Shown in pieces: positions 49,631 to 57,057 of a stretch of 64,000 nucleotides of DNA (positions are counted from its first letter, which is position 1; each line of letters opens with the position of its first letter). A program made the translations under genes and the position numbers. Origin of the DNA: Micromonospora sp. HK10 (GTDB lineage: Bacteria > Actinomycetota > Actinomycetes > Mycobacteriales > Micromonosporaceae). Location: assembly GCF_000982955.1 (NCBI RefSeq), contig NZ_KQ058883.1, forward strand, positions 1 through 64,000, written 5' to 3'. The notes under the pieces were generated by a model that was given only the letters and a program-made list of their open reading frames with translations, did no database searches and was not told the DNA's origin.

Positions 49631-49908
49631 CCCCCACCACCCCGGCCCCGACCAGCAGGCCAGAAATTTCAAAAATGAAACCGGACCTCAAGGGCGTGGT
49701 CCTCGACGCCGATGAGGCCGCCGACCTGGCCCGGCTACTCGACCTGATCGAGGACTGGCTGCGGCACGCCGACCACGACACCCAAGCGGATCTGGCCGGC
49801 TTCCTCGACGGCAGCGGCCACGGACACCTCGCCGCAGCCGGCCTGGCCCGCCTCGTCGAACACAACGCCCTGACCCTGCACCACCGGCTCAGAAAGGCCA
49901 CCCGATGA
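49627..49908 (+). CDS. Small frame between istA and istB
   Basis: 93 residues starting in the ATGA that ends istA and ending in the ATGA that starts istB, so translational coupling is likely on both sides. It is acidic and helical (LDADEAADLARLLDLIEDWL, AAAGLARLVEHNALTLHHRL). Most IS21 elements have only istA and istB. This could be an accessory subunit, or a domain that is fused elsewhere. Confidence 0.7.
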   Translation: MTPTTPAPTSRPEISKMKPDLKGVVLDADEAADLARLLDLIEDWLRHADHDTQADLAGFLDGSGHGHLAAAGLARLVEHNALTLHHRLRKATR

Positions 49909-50696
49909 CCCGCCCCACCCCGACGCCGACACGGTCGGCGCCGGCCCTGCCCGACGACCTGGACAAGCTCCTGCGCCGGATGCGGCTGCCCTACCTGCGC
50001 GCCGCCGCACCCGACGTCATCGCCACCGCCAAAGCCCAACGCTGGGACCCCGCCGAAGTCCTACGGGTCCTGATCAACGAGGAAGTCATCGGCCGCGACG
50101 CCGCGACCCGCCGCATGCGCCGCAAGACCGCGAACTTCCCCACCGGCAAAACCCTGGCCACCTGGCGACCCGAAGACTCCTCGATCCCCGCCGCCACCCA
50201 GCAGGCCCTGACAACTCTGGAATGGATCGGCCGGGCCGAGAACCTCGCCGTCGCCGGCCCGTCCGGCACCGGGAAATCACACTTCGTCGAAGCCCTCGCC
50301 CACCACGCCATCGAGGCCGACCTACGCGTCGCCTGGTTCACCCTCGAAACCCTCACCACCACGATCAGCCGGGCCAAAGCCGACGGCTCCACCGCCCGCA
50401 CCGTCGCCCGGATCTGCCGCAGCGACCTGATCGTCATCGACGACATCGGCATGCTGCCCGCCGGCCAAGACGCCGCCGAAGCCTTCTACCGCATCGTTGA
50501 CGCCGCCTACGAACGCCGCTCCATCGCCGTGACCAGCAACATCCACCCATCCGGCTTCGACACCTTCATGCCTAAAACCCTCGCCACCGCGACAGTCGAC
50601 CGGCTACTACACCACGCCCACCTGATCACCACCCAGGGCGACTCCCACCGCCTCCAGCAGGCCCTCGCCGGCAAGGGAGTGAAAGCCTTGACCTAA
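49905..50696 (+). CDS. istB: IS21 transposition ATPase IstB
   Basis: 263 residues of the DnaA/DnaC-related AAA+ helper that selects the target for IS21. Walker A is AGPSGTGKSH, Walker B is DLIVIDDIGML, and sensor I is SNIHPSGFD. The first 90 residues form the helical N-domain (LDKLLRRMRLPYLRAAAPDV). Full length for the family. Confidence 0.95.
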   Translation: MTRPTPTPTRSAPALPDDLDKLLRRMRLPYLRAAAPDVIATAKAQRWDPAEVLRVLINEEVIGRDAATRRMRRKTANFPTGKTLATWRPEDSSIPAATQQALTTLEWIGRAENLAVAGPSGTGKSHFVEALAHHAIEADLRVAWFTLETLTTTISRAKADGSTARTVARICRSDLIVIDDIGMLPAGQDAAEAFYRIVDAAYERRSIAVTSNIHPSGFDTFMPKTLATATVDRLLHHAHLITTQGDSHRLQQALAGKGVKALT

Positions 50697-51813
50697 CCCC
50701 ACCCGGAGATCACCTGACCACCAGCATGGAATTCTGCTGTCCGCCCACGAGGAAAACCCAAGGCCATCGGACAGGACTTCGTCCTGACCCTTGACATCTT
50801 CAACTATCGGTGACCAACTCGCTCGCCACGCGGTTTCCGGGACTCGCTGAACAATGGCATCCGACCCGTAATGGCGATTTGACCCCAGATCGCGTCGTCG
50901 CAGGCAGCGGGCGTTCCGTGTGGTGGCAGTGCCCTATAGCACCCGACCACGACTGGTCCGTCGCGCTCGATAAGCGGACGGGTCGCGAGGCGACCGGCTG
51001 CCCCGCCTGCGCTGGTGCACAGGTGTCCGTCACGAACTCCCTGGCCACGATGTTTCCCGCCGTTGCTCGACAACTCGACCCGCTGCTCAACGAAGGCCGT
51101 ACCCCAGACCGCGTCATGGCCGGCAGCGCGGAGAAACTCTGGTGGCGATGCCCGGCGGGTCCAGACCACGTGTGGGCCGCAGTGGTCTACAGCAGGACGA
51201 GTGCCGGCAGGGGCTGTCCCTGCTGTGCTGGCGTGCGAGTGTCGGTGACGAACTCTCTTGAGACCCGCTTTCCACATATCGCCGCCGAACTCGATCCCGA
51301 TCTGAACGATGGCCTTACCGCAGACCAGGTCACCGCCGGAACTCATACACGGCTCGTCTGGCGCTGCCGCAGAGACCCCGGCCACGAGTGGACCGCCAAG
51401 GTTTCTACGCGGACGGCCGGAGACACTAACTGCCCGACCTGTGCAGTCACCGGCTACAGCCCCGCTAGACCGGGATACCTGTACTTGCTGCGTCGCGCCT
51501 TCGACGGTCGTGAGCAACGCAAGATTGGCATCACGAACGTTCCCAAAGACCGGTTGGCGAAGCTGCGCCGGTTTGGGTGGCAACCTATCGAGGTCTCAGA
51601 GGCCCTAGATGGGCTGGTCGCTCGGCAGCGGGAGCAAGCCTTCCTCGCCGTCCTGATCGCACGCGGCTTGCGCAACGGCCGCAAACGATCGCACTCGTCC
51701 CGTGAGGACGGGTACACCGAAACATGGGAATATGAAAGTTTGCCCATCGACTCACTCGCCGAAGTCAAGCTGGCGTCGGCCAAGGCTGAGGATGCAGCCA
51801 GTCGGCAATCCGA

Positions 51814-52140
51814 TCAGTCGGGCTGGTCTTCTGCCTCGCTGTAACCGTGAGCCGACAGAACGGCCAGAAGGCGCTCATCCCACGCGCCCTCGTCGGCGTC
51901 ATGCCATCGATGCCGCTGAGGGCATTGCCAGTTCGGTGGCTGGTCCGGAAGCAGGCAACCGCCGAGTGCCAAGTCCCCACTCTCGGCGGCGTCGATAGCT
52001 TCAGGAACGGGAAGACCGAACAGCAGAGGCGCGCCTGCTGCACCGCATTCAGGGCAAGCCGGGATCACACTCGCACGGTACTCGTCGAGCATCCCCTCCT
52101 GCCGCTGACAGAGCTCGGTGCCCGCGAGCGCGCTCGTCAC
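51814..52140 (-). CDS. Zinc-ribbon-like small protein
   Basis: 108 residues with two cysteine clusters: VIPACPECGAAGAPLLFGLP and WQCPQRHRWHD. These could form one zinc ribbon. The middle (DAAESGDLALGGCLLPD) is conserved-looking. The start at 52140 or the Met near 52092 is possible. It is convergent with the zinc-ribbon nuclease gene and overlaps its stop by about 30 bp. Function unknown; possibly an inhibitor or regulator. Confidence 0.75.
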   Translation of the reverse strand: MTSALAGTELCQRQEGMLDEYRASVIPACPECGAAGAPLLFGLPVPEAIDAAESGDLALGGCLLPDQPPNWQCPQRHRWHDADEGAWDERLLAVLSAHGYSEAEDQPD

Positions 52141-52383
52141 CGTCCGTTCCTACTGTCGTCGGGTCGCTCGCTTCCTACGCGCGGTGCGGCCCTGCGTTAG
52201 CCAGACTGTCCCGGCTGACCGTGGGTCCATGTGAGGCGGGGGGATCGGGGGAGCAGGTTGGGAGCAGCCGGGTGCACTGAACGGCGTTGAACTGCCCTCA
52301 ACGGCATTGAACGGCACCAAACGGCGTACGCCGCGACCTGCGGTCTTGCGTTTCCGCAGGTCAGAGCTGGCGGAGCGTCCTGC

Positions 52384-52428
52384 TTCACACCGAAGAGGTC
52401 ACTGGTTCGATCCCAGTATCGCCCACCA
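52384..52428 (+). tRNA. tRNA-Val(CAC) 3' half, fragment
   Basis: 45 bases corresponding to tRNA positions 32-76. The 5' half is absent: the upstream CCTGC cannot pair with CGAAG. It cannot make a tRNA by itself. The encoded CCA is present. Confidence 0.85.
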
Positions 52429-52446
52429 TAAATATATGCAGGTAGG

Positions 52447-52479
52447 AAGCCCGTCACCGGAACCCCCGGTAACGGGCTT
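52447..52479 (+). terminator. Terminator hairpin after the tRNA fragment
   Basis: AAGCCCGT...ACGGGCTT forms the outer stem and ACCGG...CCGGT the inner one. It lies 18 bp after CCA, the position of a native tRNA terminator, and so probably came with the tRNA. Confidence 0.75.
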
Positions 52480-52787
52480 CTCCGCTGTTGCCCCTTAAAT
52501 TGGGAGCAGATTGGGAGCAAGCGGCTGGCGAGGCGGTGCGGGTGTCTCGTGTCTGCCGGTAGATCGGGTGCCGCTGGAGCGCCCGGGGCGGTCGGCCGGG
52601 AAGGCGCGGTTGGCCGGCCGTAGCGCCGCGAGCACGTCATTGGGGCCACGCCCGCCGCCGTTTCCGGAGCGACCCGGTGCTGGTTCCTGGGCTCACGGCG
52701 TACGTCAAGCCACTGACGTTCGTCTGAGCTATGTGGAGATCCTCGCGGGCTGTGCTGCTCTGGTTCGAGTTCGGCCTAGCCGACTAC

Positions 52788-52939
52788 ACCGCCACCAGAC
52801 CGTCACCGTGACCGTCTCCGAAACGACCCTGGCCATCGAACTCACCGACGGCGACACCAAGGTCATCCGACGCACCACCACCCAGCCAGTCCGTAGCATC
52901 AAAGGCCAGCGACCGCGGATCGCTACCTCATTTTCCTAG
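52788..52939 (+). pseudogene. Transposase C-terminal fragment
   Basis: About 50 codons (HQTVTVTVSETTLAIEL, TTTQPVRSIKGQRPR) look like the C-terminal strand-rich region of an integrase-core transposase. The upstream frame is not protein-like, and the element has no visible ends. It abuts the MerR gene. Confidence 0.5.
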
Positions 52940-52954
52940 ACCACCCGTCGCACA

Positions 52955-53350
52955 TCACCTGGCAGAGCTACGTCGCACATCAACTGTCGGATCACAGGTT
53001 GAGTGTCGTCGAAGGTAATCCGACACGTCGCGCAGCACCCGCCGGGCATTCTCCAGCGCGGCGAGCTTCTCCTCCAGGGTCTGCAGGCGGGTGTCGACCA
53101 GCTGGCGTAGCGGCTCGCTCGGTTGGAGCTGGCCTTCGCTGCCGATGAAGGGAAGGATCTCCCTGACTTCCTCGAGGTTGAACCCTGCATTGAGCAGGCA
53201 GCGGATCCGCGCGACCTCACGGACAGCGCGGTCCGGGAAGTCGCGGTAGCGGTTCGGACCTCGGGCCGAGGTGAGTAGACCGGCCCGGTCGTAGTGCCGC
53301 AGCGACCAGGTGTTTACACCAGTACGTTGGGCGAGTTCACCAATGATCAC
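52955..53350 (-). CDS. MerR-family regulator
   Basis: 131 residues: a winged HTH (IIGELAQRTGVNTWSLRHYD, ARGPNRYRDFP), effector-sensing linker (LNAGFNLEEVREILPFIG), and coiled-coil dimer helix (LQTLEEKLAALENARRVL). No conserved metal cysteines, so a small-molecule sensor is likely. It is divergent from the MFS gene by 59 bp, with a MerR-type palindrome between, and probably regulates that exporter. Confidence 0.92.
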   Translation of the reverse strand: MIIGELAQRTGVNTWSLRHYDRAGLLTSARGPNRYRDFPDRAVREVARIRCLLNAGFNLEEVREILPFIGSEGQLQPSEPLRQLVDTRLQTLEEKLAALENARRVLRDVSDYLRRHSTCDPTVDVRRSSAR

Positions 53351-53375
53351 GTCCGCTCCCGCCCCCGTCGCTTGA

Positions 53376-53395
53376 CCTTGATACGGGTGTCAAAG
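53376..53395. promoter_or_regulatory. MerR-type operator
   Basis: CCTTGATACGGGTGTCAAAG is an imperfect inverted repeat (CCTTGA-AC-GT-TCAAAG) sitting between the divergent MerR and MFS starts. MerR operators usually lie in an elongated promoter spacer. The exact -35/-10 was not resolved. Confidence 0.65.
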
Positions 53396-53409
53396 TTTAG
53401 CGTCTGTGC

Positions 53410-54603
53410 GTGCCGACCAGATCCGCGAACCCGTCACCGCTCGCCATTACCCGAGTCTCGATCCTCGCCCTCAGCATCACGTTCGTCATCGGTACCGACA
53501 CCTTCCTCGTCGCGCCGCTGCTGCCCACGCTGTCGCATCAGTACCGGGTCAGCACCGAGGTGTCAGGGTGGTTGGTCAGTTCCTACTCCATCGGCTATGC
53601 GGCCTTTGCGCTGGTGGCCGGGCCAGTCTCCGATAGGATGAACCGAAAGACAGTCGTGATCGCCGGCCTCGCCGCTTTCGCACTGTCCACTGCGGCCTGT
53701 GGGCTAGCGCCGAGCTTCTGGACGATGGTCACGCTCCGGGCGTTCGCCGGGATCGCTGCGTCACTCGTCGTGCCGCAGATCTGGGCGACGATTCCCGCCG
53801 TGGTGCCGGCCGAGCGGGTGCTGTCCGCAATGGGGTACGCGACGGCCGGCTTGTCTATGTCCCAGGTGGTTGGGGTACCGACCGGCAGCATCCTGGCCGC
53901 GACGAGTTGGCGACTACCATTCTTTGCGCTCGGCGCCGTGTCGGTGGTCGTCACGGCGGCAGTGGTCGCTTGGTTCCCGCCGGTACCGGCGACCGCGGAC
54001 GGCACCGGTGGCATCCTGTCCTCCTATCGTGGCGTCCTCGGCGTGCCGCGAGCGAGGTGGTACCTGGTCGGATACCTCGTCTTCGGGGTCGGTATCTACA
54101 CCGTATTCACCTTTATCGGAACCTGGTACACCTTCGCCTTCGGACTCTCGGTGGCCCAGGTCGGCCTCGCGATCATCGGGCTCGGTGCGGGCAACACGAT
54201 CGGATCGATGTTCGGCAGCCGCCTCGCCAAGCGGCTCGGACTGTCCCGCTCGGTACTGGTCGGTGGCTGCGCACTTGCGGTGCTGTGTGTCGTGCTGCCG
54301 TTCGCACCAGACCTGGCCACGGCCGAGGTCATGCTCGTGCTGATGTTCCTGGTAGCCGGATTCGTGCTTCCCGTGCTCATGACGGTCATGCAATCGCTGA
54401 CCACGACCGCGCGCGGCGCGGTCGCATCACTGACAAACGCGGCGCTGTACACAGCGGCGAGCATCGGCGGCGCCATCTCCGGAATCCTGTTCACCACGTT
54501 CCACGGGTTCTACGGCATCGCCTTCCTCAGCGCGGTCGCGTACGCGACCGCGGTGCTGTTGTACCTCCGTGGCGGATTGCTCGCGGCCTTCACTCAGCCT
54601 TGA
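53410..54603 (+). CDS. MFS transporter, drug-exporter type
   Basis: 397 residues from a GTG, with twelve hydrophobic segments. The MFS loop motif A is visible as LVAGPVSDRMNRKTVV, and motif C-like glycine-rich helix VVGVPTGSILA follows in TM5. The overall layout fits DHA1-type (Bcr/CflA-like) drug efflux in the inner membrane. It is paired with the divergent MerR regulator. The substrate is not predictable. Confidence 0.93.
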   Translation: MPTRSANPSPLAITRVSILALSITFVIGTDTFLVAPLLPTLSHQYRVSTEVSGWLVSSYSIGYAAFALVAGPVSDRMNRKTVVIAGLAAFALSTAACGLAPSFWTMVTLRAFAGIAASLVVPQIWATIPAVVPAERVLSAMGYATAGLSMSQVVGVPTGSILAATSWRLPFFALGAVSVVVTAAVVAWFPPVPATADGTGGILSSYRGVLGVPRARWYLVGYLVFGVGIYTVFTFIGTWYTFAFGLSVAQVGLAIIGLGAGNTIGSMFGSRLAKRLGLSRSVLVGGCALAVLCVVLPFAPDLATAEVMLVLMFLVAGFVLPVLMTVMQSLTTTARGAVASLTNAALYTAASIGGAISGILFTTFHGFYGIAFLSAVAYATAVLLYLRGGLLAAFTQP

Positions 54604-54752
54604 TTCACCGACGCGGTTCGTTCTGAGTTCGGTTGAATAGCTTCGGTATCGGCGGTTTCGGAGCACGGCAAAATCGCCGATCACGTGATCGGCTTGCTCC
54701 GGGGTAGTCGTTCAGGGGTGGGACACGGTTTGGCCTGTGGTCGGGCCGCCTT

Positions 54753-54914
54753 GGTTGCGGCGCTGCTACGTGTCCCGGCATCCTGGCTGCGCCGCCGCGC
54801 CGGTCGTCGCCGGATCCCCCGCACCTTCCTCGGCAAGCACCTGCGGTTCTCCGCCGCCGACCTCGCCGCGATCATCGCCGCCGCCGAACCGGCCACCCGA
54901 CGGCGGCGGGGCGC
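54753..54914 (+). pseudogene. Excisionase-like HTH fragment
   Basis: ALLRVPASWLRRRAGRRRIP and GKHLRFSAADLAAIIAAAE match the helix-turn-helix of Xis-type proteins of actinobacterial integrative elements. The N-terminal part is missing. It lies 5' of the integrase remnant, the usual xis-int order. Confidence 0.55.
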
Positions 54915-55007
54915 CGGCCGCGCCCACTCTCCACCACCGACTTGCCCCAACCCCGAAGTCACGCATCAATCAGCGCCGGACCAGACACAAAACGATCGGA
55001 GTACCTG

Positions 55008-55283
55008 ATGGCCTGGGTGGAAAGCGTGGCGCCAAATTCCGCGTCCGCCTCCGTATGCCCGATGGCACCGTCACCACCGACTCCCTCCACGAGCGCCGCG
55101 CCGACGCCGTCCTGCGCGCCAAGGAAGTCGACGTGGAACTCGCCCGCGACACCTTCATCGACCTCCGCGGCGGCCGGATCCCCCCTCGCCGACTGGGTAC
55201 CGATCTGGGAATCAACACACCAGGCATCCCCGGCCACCTGGGCCGCTTACCGAAGCCACCTGCGACTGCAGGGGTCACGGACT
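55008..55283 (+). pseudogene. Tyrosine integrase, 5' remnant
   Basis: MAWVE opens the gene. The frame then slips to GKRGAKFRVRLRMPDGTVTT and LRAKEVDVELARDTFIDLRG, and again to LADWVPIWESTHQASPATWA and YRSHLR. These are the AP2-like arm-binding and SAM-like N-terminal domains of a tyrosine recombinase. The catalytic domain (RHRY) is missing. With the Xis fragment this is the only integrase trace in the window. Confidence 0.7.
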
Positions 55284-55387
55284 GGCCCTCCACCGACACC
55301 GACTTCACCCCCCGCCGGCGGACGGCGGCCTGGTCGGCGAGCCGGCGCACCATCGGGTGGGCGTACGCGGCCCGCCTGCTGCCGGGT

Positions 55388-55554
55388 GGCGGCAAGGCAA
55401 GGTGGCCACCGAGGGCACTCGGTCGGTGGACGAGCCTCGCCTCTACTTGTTGGGTTACGGCGATTGGACGGGGCCGGCGTCAGCCACGCTGATGGGTGCC
55501 GGCCGGACAGCGAAGGCGACGGTCGCCGACATCGGCTCCCGGCTGGACGGGTAG
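55388..55554 (+). pseudogene. ArsO-like flavoprotein, 3' fragment
   Basis: The last 50 or so codons (EPRLYLLGYGDWTGPASAT, GAGRTAKATVADIGSRLDG) match the C-terminal tail of FAD/NADPH-dependent ArsO-type monooxygenases. All nucleotide-binding motifs are absent. It marks a deletion edge between the integrase remnant and the arsenic genes. Confidence 0.6.
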
Positions 55555-55680
55555 CTGTCGGCCCCGGCGCCCGGCCAAGCAGGCCGGACCGCGGGCGGCG
55601 CCGGTCAGGATAGAGGGCCTCCTGCTCAGGGGTGAGCCGCCGCCAGGGTGGGGATCCAGCGGGCGGCAACGACGGCGATG

Positions 55681-56088
55681 TCAGGCGGTGGGGCGCAGCT
55701 CGGTGAGTAACCTCTCCACGCGCGTGCGGATCTCGTCGCGGATGGGGCGGACGGCGTCGACGCCCTTGCCGGCGGGGTCTTCGAGCTTCCAGTCCTCGTA
55801 GCGCTTGCCGGGGAAGACGGGGCAGGCGTCGCCGCAGCCCATGGTGACGATGACGTCGGAGGACTCCGCGGTCTCGTACTCCAGGAGCTTGGGGGTCTGG
55901 TTGGTGATGTCGATGCCGACCTCGCGCATGGCCTCGACGGCGGCGGGGTTGATCTGGTTGGCGGGGGCGCTGCCGGCGGAGCGGACTTCGACGGTGTCGC
56001 CGGCGAGGTGGCGCAGCCAGCCGGCGGCCATCTGGGAGCGGCCGGCGTTGTGGACGCAGACGAACAGGACGCTGGGCTTGTCGCTCAT
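55681..56088 (-). CDS. arsC: Arsenate reductase, LMW-PTP type
   Basis: 135 residues. The phosphatase-like loop CVHNAGRS carries the catalytic Cys11 and Arg17 (CX5R), and the redox Cys lies in VTMGCGDACPVFPG. It reduces As(V) to As(III), using mycothiol/mycoredoxin or thioredoxin as is usual in actinomycetes. Complete, cytosolic. Its start overlaps the stop of the upstream 60-residue frame by four bases, so it is the distal gene of the minus-strand ars operon. Confidence 0.95.
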   Translation of the reverse strand: MSDKPSVLFVCVHNAGRSQMAAGWLRHLAGDTVEVRSAGSAPANQINPAAVEAMREVGIDITNQTPKLLEYETAESSDVIVTMGCGDACPVFPGKRYEDWKLEDPAGKGVDAVRPIRDEIRTRVERLLTELRPTA

Positions 56089-56267
56089 CGGGTGCCTTCC
56101 ATGCGGTGCGAGGGCCGGTTGACCGGCTGGTCGTCGGGGTCGGGGAACAGGTGGGCCGGGTCGCTGTTGCGGTCGAGCGTCCGGTAGCGGCCGGGGTCAC
56201 GGCGGTGGTTGACGACTTTGGCATCAGGCCGAGCGCCGCCGGTGCCGTGTGGGTGCGGGGTTGTCAT
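56085..56267 (-). CDS. Small hypothetical ars-operon protein
   Basis: 60 residues (MTTPHPHGTGGARPDAK, RTLDRNSDPAHLFPDPDDQP). It overlaps both neighbours by four bases (aquaporin stop and arsC start), which favours real translation. It has an Asp/Pro/His-rich, probably unfolded composition and no Cys. I do not recognise it. Confidence 0.6.
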   Translation of the reverse strand: MTTPHPHGTGGARPDAKVVNHRRDPGRYRTLDRNSDPAHLFPDPDDQPVNRPSHRMEGTR

Positions 56268-57007
56268 GAGCGGCGGCCGATGGCGGCGTCCTCGTCGCTG
56301 GGGACGACGACCTGGTCGGCGGCGGCGCCCGCGTCGGGGTAGAGGGCGGCGAGCAGGCCGACACCGACGGCAAGGCCCACAAGCTGCGCGACGACGAAGC
56401 CGGGCACGGAGGTGGGGGCGATGCCGGCGAAGGTGTCGGTGAACGCGCGGCCGATGGTAACCGCCGGGTTGGCGAACGAGGTCGACGAGGTGAACCAGTA
56501 GGCGGCGCCGATGTAGGAGCCGACGGCCGCGGGTGCGACCGCGGCGCGGCCGGAGCGGGCGAGGGCGAAGATCAGCAGGATCAGGCCGGCCGTGGCGACG
56601 ACCTCACCCAGCCACAAGTGCCCGGCGGCGCGGTCCTTGCCGGAGAAGTCGACGGCGGCGAAATCGAACATCAGGTTCGCCAGCACGGACCCGGCGATCG
56701 CACCCAGCACCTGCGACACGACGTAGCCGCCCAGGTCTCGGGCGGTGAGGCCGGTGCCGGCGCGGCGGCCGAGGAACCAGTCAGCGGCGGAGACGACGGG
56801 GTTGAAGTGCGCGCCGGAGACCGGGCCGAAGATCAGGATCAGCGCGCCGAGGGCGAACGCGGTGGCGGTGGAGTTCTCCAGTAGTTGCAGGCCCACATCG
56901 CCGGGGGAGAGGGTGGCGGCCATGATGCCGGAGCCGATCACGGCGGTGACCAGCAGGGCGGTGCCGATGAACTCGGCCAGCAGGCGCCGCCGAAGTGCGA
57001 TGGTCAT
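56264..57007 (-). CDS. aqpS: Aquaglyceroporin, arsenite channel
   Basis: 247 residues from the ATG at 57007. Six membrane helices with the two half-helix motifs: HFNPVVS (a NPV variant) and FANPAVT. The context between two arsC genes is that of AqpS, which releases arsenite down its gradient and replaces ArsB. Complete. The longer frame to 57109 is not conserved. The gene name is assigned from context. Confidence 0.9.
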   Translation of the reverse strand: MTIALRRRLLAEFIGTALLVTAVIGSGIMAATLSPGDVGLQLLENSTATAFALGALILIFGPVSGAHFNPVVSAADWFLGRRAGTGLTARDLGGYVVSQVLGAIAGSVLANLMFDFAAVDFSGKDRAAGHLWLGEVVATAGLILLIFALARSGRAAVAPAAVGSYIGAAYWFTSSTSFANPAVTIGRAFTDTFAGIAPTSVPGFVVAQLVGLAVGVGLLAALYPDAGAAADQVVVPSDEDAAIGRRS

Positions 57008-57057
57008 CAGTCTTTGTCTCCCATGATGGTGCTGTCCCGGATCGTCGAGCAGATTGG

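Larger units (their letters stand above)
47954..50796 (+). mobile_element. IS21-family insertion sequence
   Basis: A complete 2,843-bp element. It begins TGCTAGC at 47954 and ends TTGACA at 50796, flanked by TCTTC at 47949-47953 and 50797-50801. Multiple terminal repeats are visible: GGACAGCAGAA...GGTCAGGTGATCTCCG occurs inside both ends in opposite orientation, with further GGACA-containing copies outside. It encodes the IstA transposase, a small extra frame, and the IstB ATPase. It interrupts the zinc-ribbon gene between codons GL and QLSVTN. Confidence 0.95.
45043..51844 (+). pseudogene. Zinc-ribbon array/GIY-YIG-like gene split by two IS
   Basis: The gene is in three pieces: 45043-45899, 47232-47953 and 50802-51844. 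Joining them gives 2,622 bp in one frame, 873 residues. Residues 1-745 hold ten similar units, each with a WWxC-type Trp/Cys, a HEW-like motif, a second CPxC pair (CPFC, CPYC, CPAC, CPCC), then VTNSLA and WHPTRNG. This is the treble-clef zinc-ribbon pattern of PF14311. Residues from about 751 (GYLYLL, then KIGITN) resemble a GIY-YIG or T5orf172-like nuclease. Zinc-ribbon arrays with such tails are predicted DNA-acting proteins. It follows the YobI-like gene by 233 bp on the same strand. Confidence 0.88.
52237..52521. other. tRNA-Val att site, copy E (att-like)
   Basis: The left 150 bp is homologous to repeats A-D. The sequence then switches exactly at TTCACAC (52384-52390). From here it is the 3' part of a tRNA: CGAAG, variable AGGTC, T-arm ACTGG TTCGATC CCAGT, acceptor ATCGCCC, A, CCA (ending 52428). 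Loop TTCACAC gives anticodon CAC, thus Val. TTGGGAGCA lies 126 bp left of the core and TGGGAGCAGATTGGGAGCA 117 bp right. This resembles an attachment site of a tyrosine integrase with a crossover in the anticodon loop. Confidence 0.85.

Noticed and set aside
55247..56224. 325-codon minus-strand frame over arsC and the small ORF
   Set aside because: Arg/Pro-rich antiphase reading of arsC and its neighbours.
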